This document shows, piece after piece, positions 56,443-64,000 of a DNA stretch of 64,000 bases. The position numbers and the translations under genes were made by a program. A model generated the notes under the pieces. The model ran no database searches. It worked only from the letters and a program-made list of their open reading frames with translations, and had not been told where the DNA came from. The DNA comes from Iris pallida (Eukaryota; Streptophyta; Magnoliopsida; Asparagales; Iridaceae), in contig JANAVB010003400.1 in assembly GCA_029216955.1 (NCBI GenBank), positions 17,310,951 through 17,374,950 of the forward strand. Reading direction: 5' to 3'. Every line of letters begins with the position of its first letter. Position 1 is the stretch's first letter.

Positions 56443-57180
56443 CAGAGTGTCAGAGTTCATTTAAGAAGTTGAAGCAAGGATTGATGACGGCCCTCATTCT
56501 CACGCTTCTATATGGGACTGGAGGATTTTTAGTTTATTGTGATGCTTCCGGCAGAGGATTGGGATGTGTCTTGATGCAGCATGGTAAGTAGTAGCTTATG
56601 TGTCATGTCAGCTTCGTGATCATGAGAGTAATTATCCAATCCACGACTTGGAATTAGCAGCGGTGGTTTTCGTACTTAAGCTATGGAGGCATTATTTGTA
56701 TGGAGATCGGGTGGAGATTTTCACCGACCATAAGAGTCTTAAGTATGTGTTTACTCAGAAGGATCTTAACATGCGTCAGAGAAGATGGCTATAGCTACTG
56801 GTAGATTATGACATCAACCTGCAGTATCATCCTGTGAAGGCCAACTTAGTTGCAGATGCGTTGAGCAGAAGGGCAAGAGCTTATTTTCTAATAGCACAAC
56901 CAGAGTTATTAACAGATCTTCAGAAGATGGAAATAGAAGTAGTTCTTCCAACCAATGTGACATTGATGGCCAGCATGCAAGTTCAGTCTAGCATAGTTGA
57001 GAGGATCAAGATGGTACAATCAACAGATTCTAAGCTTCAGCGACTCAGAGCAGAGTGTGAAGCAGGACGAAGACTAGAGTTATGTATTCACGAAGATGGT
57101 ACTCTCCAACATGGGAGGGGTCTTTGTGTACCCAGGGGTAATATCAGACAGAAGATCATAGCAGAGGCTCACAGTTCTTA
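56443..57180 (+). pseudogene. Chromovirus RNase H and start of integrase
   Basis: PFxxYCDASGRGLGCVLMQHG-type start, [45 protein letters not shown] then TAG, DYDINLQYHPVKANLVADALSRR. Stops: two TAG near 56588-56593 and one at 56792. The rest is the integrase linker up to 57180 (AHSS). Confidence 0.9.
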
Positions 57181-58397
57181 GTATTCAATTCATCCTGGTG
57201 GCACGAAGATGTACCGAGACATCCGTCAGCATTTCTGGTGGAATGGCATAAAGAGGGAGATAGCCCGGTTTGTCTTTCGTTGTTTAGTTTACCAACAAGT
57301 TAAAGATGAAAATCAGAGACCAACTGGACTTCTTCAACCTTTACCGATCCCAGAATGGAAATGGGAGCACATTACCATAGATTTTGTATCTGGGTTACCT
57401 AAATCCCCAGTTGGGAGAGATGCTATCTGGGTTATAGTTGACAGACTCACCAAAGTAGCTCATTTTATTCCTTTCAGGATTGGTCAGTCAACGGATCAGC
57501 TGGTAGAGATGTACCTTAGGCAGATAGTCAGGTTGCATGGGGTACCAGTCAGTATTGTATCTAACAAAGATTCAAGATTTATATCGCACTTTTGGCGGAG
57601 TCTTTAAGAGAGTTTGGGGACTCGACTCAAGTTCAGTTCAGCCTATCATTCGTAGACAGATGGTCAGCCAGAACGCACGATACAAACTCTAGAAGATATG
57701 TTACGATCATTTACACTCAACTTCGGTGTTTCGTGGGAATATCACCTGCATCTCGTTGAGTTCTCCTATAACAACAGTTTCCAGGCTAGTATCCAGATGG
57801 CACCCTTTGAGGCCTTGTACGACAGAAAGTACAGATATCCGTTAGTATGGAACGATGTAGGCGAGAGGCAGATGCTTGGTCCAGAGATGGTTACACAGAC
57901 TATCGAGGTGGTCAGACAAGTTAGAGATCATCTTCGAGTTACACAAGATCGTCAGCGCCAATGGGCCGATTCTCATCGGCGCCCTCTTGAGTTTTCTATC
58001 GGCGACCACGTATTGCTTAGGATCTTGCCTACCCGTGGCATCATTCGATTCGGCGTACGGGGAAAGCTTAGTCCTAGATATATAGGGCCGTTCGATATTC
58101 TCGAGCGAGTAGGTGATGTGTCCTATCGTCTCGTTCTTCTGCCGTCGTTACGTGAGGTACATAACGTATTCCATATATCCCAATTGTAACGGTACATCCC
58201 GGATCTGAGCCACATCCTTAATTATTCGAAATTGGTTGTTGGTACCAACCATTCGTATGAGAAAAGGCCCGTATCATATTGGACCGAAGGAAGAAGATAC
58301 TCAAGAACAAGACTATTAGTTTAGTCCGTGTTGCTTGGGGTCATCAATCCTTGGATGATTCAACCTGGGAACGTAAGGATGATATCCGATCGCAGGT
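57181..58397 (+). pseudogene. Chromovirus integrase and chromodomain-like tail
   Basis: Finger: YSIHPGGTKMYRDIRQHFWW with CLVYQQ, where the second Cys is Tyr. Core: ITIDFVSGLP, then VSNKDSRFISHFW with the second catalytic Asp replaced by Asn, and QPERTIQTLEDML with the Glu. A TAG replaces Gln in the HPQTDGQ motif (57655). C-terminal: SIGDHVLLRILPTRG, GKLSPRYIGPFDILERVG, VFHISQL then TAA, YIPDLSH. At 58330-58397, in a shifted frame, LVRVAWGHQSLDDSTWERKD matches the chromodomain-like tail of Tekay elements. Not active as it stands. Confidence 0.9.
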
Positions 58398-60417
58398 TAT
58401 GCCATTTTCGTGTTTATGGGTTCCCTAGATCTTTTGGTGCTGTCGGGATGATAAATAATGCCGCGCGTACGCCCGCGCGTATGCTCGTGCGTCGTGCTTG
58501 CGCGCAACGTGCGTCATGGGCGATTTTGCCCGCGCATAATGTGCAACATGCGTGGCTGCGCGCCCGTATGATTTTTTGCCACACGATGTGCTTGCTCGCA
58601 ACGTGCATCGTGGGCGATTTTGCCCGCGCACAACGTGCAACTTGCATGGCCGTACGTCCGTGCAATTTTTAGCTGCGTGCCGGCGTGCCGTGCTTGCGCA
58701 CAACGTATGCCGTTGGCAATTTTTCCCTCGCACAACGAGCAACTTGAGCGGCCGCGTGCCTGCACGATTTTCTGCCACGCGCCCGTGCGCTGTGCTTGCA
58801 CGCAACGTGCACCGTAGGCGATTTTGCCCGCGCGCAACGTGTAACTTGCATGGCCGTGCGCCCGTGCGATTTTTTTCTGCACAACGTGCGCCGTGGGCAG
58901 TTTTGCTTGCGCAACTTGCCCGCAGGTCACTCCAAATGTCTGTTTTTGCCTCTTTGAGCTGTTTTATAGCTAAAATCTTAAAAAACTCAAAACATGAAAT
59001 TTTTAGATCTTTTCCTTGGCATCAGGAATATGTTACTAGCTATTTTATGCAAGTTTCTTTTATTGATGATAATGTAAGGATAGTACACAATAGTCACCTG
59101 CTAAGGCGCACTCTTAATAAGTATCAAGTAACATGATAATTCTTGATAGTGACCCATCGTGGTGCACTCTTGACAAGTAACTTGACATGATAATTCTTGA
59201 TGGCGGTCCATTGTGATGCACTCTTGACTTGATAAAGTAATCTAACATGATAATCTTGATATGCTATTGCGACGGCTATCTTGACTTGCTAAGTAACTCT
59301 TGTCGTGACACCATGGGTGTTTATGCTTATATAAGCTACATGTCTCATCTTGCATCATGTATAGGACATGGATTCCTAGTTACCATGGTCAGGAATTCAT
59401 ACTGAATCTGACTAGGATAATGACTAGATTGATCAAGTAGTCCATGAAGAGCTTTCTCGGCTACAGGCAGTCCCATTATCTGGACGCTTTAATTGGACTT
59501 GTAGCCTACCATCGAATGGGGCACATTTCTAGCATACTGTCATGTGTTGCACCCCCAAGTCACCTAATCCAACTCTCTCAACTTGCAGCTGGATAACCTG
59601 GATTAATTTTGTAGGGCTTGTGGCTGTTGGAACATCTCAATGCATTTTATTAGGAACTAGGCTTGTGATAACCCTAGTTAGTTAGAGTATTAAGCCGTAC
59701 TCATTGCCTGGCCATGATTGATGGATAGAGTCTAGTCTAGTCTTGCCTAGACAAGGCTAATATATGGTTACTTCAGCCCGTTACTGTTATGCTTTACTTA
59801 TTCGATAATTGGTTAGAAACTAAGTTCTGTTCAGGTGAAGGGTTACAACCCCGGTCCTTGTTTGGTTGGGTTCTAACATGGTTACTGGAATAGTCCTTTA
59901 GTTATCTGATCGTTTGTCACCCTGTTTTCTCTAAATCATGTCTTTCATTATCCTTTATGTATCATGTGCTAATATGCTAGTTTTAGTTCTTAAGTGAAGC
60001 CTCCCTTGTGGTACTTACTCTTTCTGGGGTCTGACCCAGCTGGTTTTGTATGGCTAGATTTTAGAGTAGCTCTCGAGGATCTCCCTGCCTTCCATCTAGA
60101 TGGTAAACACCAGACGTAATCTTGGCAATGAATGGGTTTCTTATTTTTCTCTCCTACTTAATTGTAAATTATTCTTTTGACGCGTTTAGCCGCCGAACAA
60201 GTGTTAGCTCGTGTTGAAACTTTAATTTCTGTCTGCCTACGGGCTGTTACATGAGTGACAAATCCTTGTTCATGACCATAAGAGACTGTTGGCATGTAGA
60301 TAAACCCTCATGCATCTAGACAGTCGTGACCGTATATCAAGGTAGATTATACTTCAATGTTCGTAGCTGGCTATGTCTGTCCCCCGTTCTCCAATATTCT
60401 GGTTCTGGGGCGTGACA
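58398..60417 (+). repeat. Chromovirus 3' LTR (5'-truncated)
   Basis: About 2.0 kb matching 51556-53641. The first ~480 bp, the polypurine tract and the end of the ORF are missing: pol sequence joins LTR directly near 58398. It ends GGGGCGTGACA, followed by Tat2 protease sequence. No supported gene. Confidence 0.8.
58461..58923 (+). repeat. GC-rich minisatellite in the chromovirus 3' LTR
   Basis: Same unit as 51625-51980 but about 4.5 units (463 bp against 356 bp), one unit more than the 5' LTR. Confidence 0.9.
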
Positions 60418-62053
60418 ATATCGGCAGCAGATAATCCTTCTTCTTCTTCCCCTGCTGAGACAACATTGTCAAAGTCAGAAGCCAAATACCAAACTGCTTT
60501 CCATCTATATAGTCCATAGTCTCGTAAACTAATGATGAAAATGGGATATGATCTACAAAAGGCCTCTAGTTTGAACCATGGAAAGGGATCTCCTGTACCT
60601 CTTTCCATGTCATTCTTACAACCAATCTCGGGTTGGTTTGGCTTGCTGGACAAACTCTCCATCCTGCCAAAAGAAACCTTCCAGAAATAAGATCCAGACA
60701 AAGAGTTGCAATATGGTGTCCTTTGATCCTGTATCTGAAGAAGAAGTCTTAACTGGTACCAGGTCTGGGAAACCTTACCTAAGAGACTATTCAGAAGGTC
60801 AAGAAAATCCTGCTCCAACTCTGGAGGCTCCTCAAGCACCATCTTCTCCTGCTGTCAATGGTCCATCATCTTCATTACCTCTAATAGAGCCAACTCTTTC
60901 CAAACCAACGACAGTCGACAAAGGAAAACAGCATGTCCGTTTTGATAAAGTATTGAAGAAGACTCCAACTTTGGGACTTGAAAAGTCGTATAACTTTGAT
61001 ATACTGGCTCAGCTAGCTAATACCCCGACAAGATTGTCAATTTTTGAGCTACTACGTCTTTCGAAGGAAATTGGAGAAAGATTGAGTGAAGCTTTGACGC
61101 AAGATGATACTTGTCTAGCACTTCTCAAGAAGCCAGAGGAAGAGCCTATAACATGCCTTCATTGTCATAGTGTGATGGAACTGATGCCAAACATCACCTT
61201 TACACAAGATGATATATTGTTAGAAGATAATCGTCATGACCGACCCCTCTACTTCACGGGATATGTCGATAACATAAAGGTTGATCGCATTTTGATCGAT
61301 CCTGTGTCTGCACTTAGCATCATGCCAGAGACTCTACTAGATGCATTGAAGATTCCTGTACACAATCTTTCGACAACCATCACGACAATCTTTGGATTCA
61401 ATTCTGGAAGAAGTGAACCTTTGGGAAAGATCCGCCTGAAAGTTCAAATAGGCAATCTTCGTACAAAGGTAACTTTATACGTGATCGATAATCATGGTTC
61501 TTATAATGCTTTGCTGGAAAGACCCTTCCTGTATGAGCATAATATTGTACCATCCACTTTACATCAATGCTTCAAATATGTGGACGTCAATGGAGAAGTC
61601 CAAAAGGAAGCAGCTGACCTATATCCTTTCAAAGGTATTAAAGTGTATTATACGGACACTCAGATGTACAAGGAGGAGTTTATGAAAGTTGTATTGACGA
61701 TGGATAGTGAGGAAGATCAGAAACATACTACAAAAGATGTTCTCATGATCCCCATCAAAGGATGTGCTACTCGTCCCTCTTCTTTTCAGACATTGACTAT
61801 ATATCTTTCCTCTCATAACAAACAGCATCCTACTGTAGAAAGGGAACAAAGGGAGCTCACCTTTTCTGAGCCTCTTGTTATCGACCATTTTCGTAATAAA
61901 CCTTCACCTTCTCCTTCTCCTTCTCCTTCTCCTTCTCCTTTTCCTTCTCCTTCTCCTCCTCTGGTAATCAACCTTACTAAGCCTTCTGTTAAGGATAAGA
62001 ATCATGTTATAAATAATGATGTACAAATCAATAAAGTAGCATCTCCTTTATAG
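60418..62053 (+). pseudogene. Tat2 aspartic protease region
   Basis: 60418-60720 has the serine tract and MMKMGYDLQKASSL (60535-60570), homologous to Tat1 about 5150-5070; a TAG at 60510 replaces Gln. From about 60690 the frame is open to 62053: SCNMVSFDPVSEEEVLTGTR, a Pro/Ser linker, RLSIFELLRLS, ITFTQDDILLEDNRHDRPLY, and the protease with VDRILIDPVSALSIMP, where Asp-Pro-Gly-Ser of Tat1 is Asp-Pro-Val-Ser. It ends with a (Ser-Pro)n tract (61905-61960) and LVINLTKPS. The active-site change suggests loss of activity. The 60578 start is an artefact of frame; the true coding enters from upstream. Confidence 0.85.
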
Positions 62054-62803
62054 TATATTGATGTTCTTTATCATACTCGATGTTATTTAAAAATGTTAAA
62101 TAACTTCGAACCACTTACCATAGGAGCAGTTGAAGCTTCCCAAAATGAAGTATTGCTCGAGTCAATGCAGGACTCCTTCTTTTTCATTCCTTCTAGGATG
62201 AAAGATGAACTTCCTATACTTTTTAGTAAAAAAACGAAACAGAAGATCACGCTCGATAGTGAAGAAGAAAATCACGATAACGGAAGACTTCAACTACGTC
62301 ATTATAGTTAGCAATAGAAAGATATCATTCAAAAGATGGGCTCTAATTTAAAGCTGGTCTCAATGGCGACAAAGGAAGGTGAACTCCTATTCGTATTCCT
62401 GCTCCAAAAGGAAAATCACAACAATACTACAGCAAAACAAAGCTGGAATTAGGTTATACTTCACCAATTCCGACTCCAGAAGCCTCCGAATCCGATGAAG
62501 AAGAACGATCTAACTCTTCCGATTCTCTCTTATGGGATTCAGACACCAGTATAGGGCACGTCCGTCGAGTGACTCTATCTTCCAATATGGTAACTGCCAA
62601 GTTCTCAGAAGATGACGGAGGGCTTTATCGAAGCCCCTGAATCTGATCCATGGGCACAAAGGATGGATACTCAATAGGAGTTTCGCTTTGAGCAACGTAA
62701 GCCACCTAATGAAGATCAGTTGGTTCAAGTCAATGTTGGAGATGAAACTTCCCCAAAACTAATATTTGTCAGCAAAAGCCTCCCTAAAGCGGATAAATAG
62801 GAT
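62054..62803 (+). pseudogene. Tat2 protease-RT linker with shared stop
   Basis: LLESMQDSFFFIPSRMKDELPILFSKKTKQKI (62155-62240), then TAG stops around 62309 and 62315 next to a G-patch-like KDIIQKMGSNLK, an acidic Ser-rich tract, then DPWAQRMDTQ followed by TAG at 62675-62677 and EFRFEQRKPPNEDQ. The MDTQ-stop is at the same place as in Tat1 (2921-2923). Another TAG at 62798 precedes DLTQLIREYIDVFAW. Confidence 0.75.
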
Positions 62804-64000
62804 TTGACCCAACTCATTAGGGAATATATTGATGTATTCGCTTGGAGCTATGAAGACATGCCGGGATTGGATCCTCAGATCGCTACCCACATGCTCAATA
62901 TTTTGCCAAATACGAAACCAATCAAGCAGCAACAATGTCGGTTTCAGCCTGACATGATGGATGCCATAGAAGCTGAAGTCAAAAAACTTATTGCCTGCGA
63001 TTTCGTCAGAGAAGAACAACATCCAGACTGGGTGGCTAATGTTGTCCTAGTTTTAAAGAAAATAGGGAAATTTCGAGTCAACATCGACTTCAGAGACCTT
63101 AATAAAGCTTGTCCCAAAGACAAATTCCCTCTTCCAATCACTGATGTCATGATTGACAATACTTGTGGATTTGAACCTATGTCTTTTATGGATGGATTCT
63201 CAGGATATAATCAAATCAAGATGCATCCAGAAGATGAGAAATATACATCTTTTCATACTCCTTTTGGAGTCTATTGCTACACCGTCAAGCTGTTTGGTCT
63301 CAAAAATGCTGGTACAACTTATCAGCGGGCCAGGAGTACTATCTTTCGTGATCAATTAAGAAAGACTGTTGAATGATATGTTGACGATATTGTTGTCAAA
63401 AGTCGTCTAAAAGAAGACCAGATTCAAGACTTGAGGACTATTTTTGATCTAATGCGCCAGCATCAACTCAAGATGAATCACACCAAGTCATTCCTGGGAG
63501 TCTCTAGTGGCAAATTTCTTGGATTCGTTATTACCTCTAAAGGTATACACATTGACCCTGGAAAAATTAAAGCCATTCAAGAGATGCATCATCCACGCAA
63601 CCTAAAAGAGCTACGAGGATTCGAGGGACGACTTGCGTATATCAGGAGATTCATCTCAAATCTCTCTAGACGTTGTAGACCGTTCACTTAACTCCTGAAG
63701 AAAGGTGTGTCTTTTATTTGGACTGAAGAATGTCAACAAGAATTTGAAGACATAAAGCGGTACTTAATGAACCCTCCAGTTCTAGTGCCTCCAGTGTCAG
63801 GGATACCCTTCCTAATGTATGTTCGAGCAATGGACCATTCTTTATGTGCTTTATTAGCTCAGAAGAATAAAGAAGGTCATGAACAGGCTATATATTATCT
63901 TAGCCGTACGATGATTGGAGTTGAGCATCGATACACTCCAGTGGAAAAAGAATGTCTAGCTTTGATGTTTGTTGTTCAAAAGACGAGACATTATATCACT
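62804..64000 (+). pseudogene. Tat2 reverse transcriptase and start of RNase H
   Basis: REYIDVFAWSYEDMPGLDPQ, KQQQCRFQPDMMDAIEAEVK, DWVANVVLVLKK, FMDGFSGYNQIKMHPEDEK, LFGLKNAGTTYQRA. A TGA at 63374-63376 stands directly before the catalytic YVDDIVVKSR, where Tat1 has Tyr. The connection ISNLSRRCRPFT ends at a TAA (63689) and the gypsy RNase H begins (FLMYVRAMDHSLCALLAQ, VEKECLALMFVVQK), running off the window. One frame throughout, apart from the stops. Confidence 0.9.

Larger units (their letters stand above)
51075..60417 (+). mobile_element. Tekay-type chromovirus (Ty3/gypsy) nested in Tat2
   Basis: 5' LTR 51075-53641, gag with two CCHC knuckles, protease, RT, RNase H, integrase and a chromodomain-like tail, then a truncated 3' LTR ending 60417. 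Flanks ATTTC (51070-51074) and ATATC (60418-60422) may be a diverged target duplication. The insertion separates Tat2 gag from its protease. Frameshifts occur near 54135, 55500 and 56445, and there are at least ten stops, most where Gln is expected. Confidence 0.87.
46254..64000 (+). mobile_element. Tat2: Tat/Ogre-type Ty3/gypsy retrotransposon, 3' end outside window
   Basis: 5' LTR, primer site identical to Tat1, ORF1 starting in the primer site, gag, protease, linker, RT and the start of RNase H, all on the plus strand. A chromovirus (51075-60417) is inserted at the gag-protease boundary. Coding parts carry more stops and shifts than Tat1. Protein similarity to Tat1 is clear throughout, but the LTR is not alignable by eye except in style. 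Confidence 0.88.

Noticed and set aside
58552..59136. 194-codon plus-strand ORF
   Set aside because: It lies across the 3' LTR minisatellite, same reason; it is not conserved in frame with the 5' LTR.

Overview
The window looks like plant nuclear heterochromatin: a nest of LTR retrotransposons with no host gene, rRNA or tRNA gene that I can recognise. The lineages are plant-specific: Ty3/gypsy of the Tat/Ogre type (plant-type second RNase H, start codon inside the primer site), Ty3/gypsy Tekay-type chromovirus (C-terminal chromodomain, two CCHC knuckles), and Ty1/copia of the SIRE/Maximus type. Nearly every coding region is broken by stops or frameshifts, and many stops stand where a glutamine (CAG) codon is expected, as in old methylated plant elements. 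The species cannot be named from this.

Layout, left to right. (1) 1-9674: Tat1, minus strand, cut by the window edge, running from the 5' LTR (8529-9674) through PBS, ORF1, gag, protease, RT, two RNases H and integrase. (2) 9675-12399: 3' end of a plus-strand Tat-like element, with an antisense extra ORF (its own TATA box), a polypurine tract and a 3' LTR. (3) About 12460-14250: LTR fragment related to element 5. (4) 14270-14991 and 25571-25832: one Tat gag fragment (minus) split in two by (5) 14992-25565, a gag-only element with 4.2-kb LTRs and a perfect 5-bp target duplication (GAAGC). (6) 25833-28055 and 31736-34779 + 44369-45342: two copies of another long LTR around a non-coding internal stretch; the second copy holds TA microsatellites, a tRNA-like SINE and a foldback element, and is split by (7) 34780-44363, a SIRE-type copia element (minus) with two 1.07-kb LTRs, perfect target duplication (ATAGC) and an extra ORF resembling plant transposon proteins. 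(8) 45343-46253: unassigned LTR-like sequence. (9) 46254-64000: Tat2, plus strand, relative of Tat1, running off the right edge and split by (10) 51075-60417, a Tekay chromovirus.

The most unusual theme is regulatory. Each long-LTR family carries its own dense array of a 6-7-bp motif (GCGTAAA in Tat1, TTGCGC/GCGCAAC in Tat2, ATGCGCCC in element 2, CGTGTC in element 5, a GC-rich minisatellite in the chromovirus). In Tat1 and Tat2 the same motif is also repeated inside the ORF1 coding sequence. In the copia element and in element 2, the extra ORF has what looks like a second, internal promoter using the same motif as that element's own LTR, upstream of a TATA box. These look like two independent cases of an LTR-type promoter placed in front of an extra gene.
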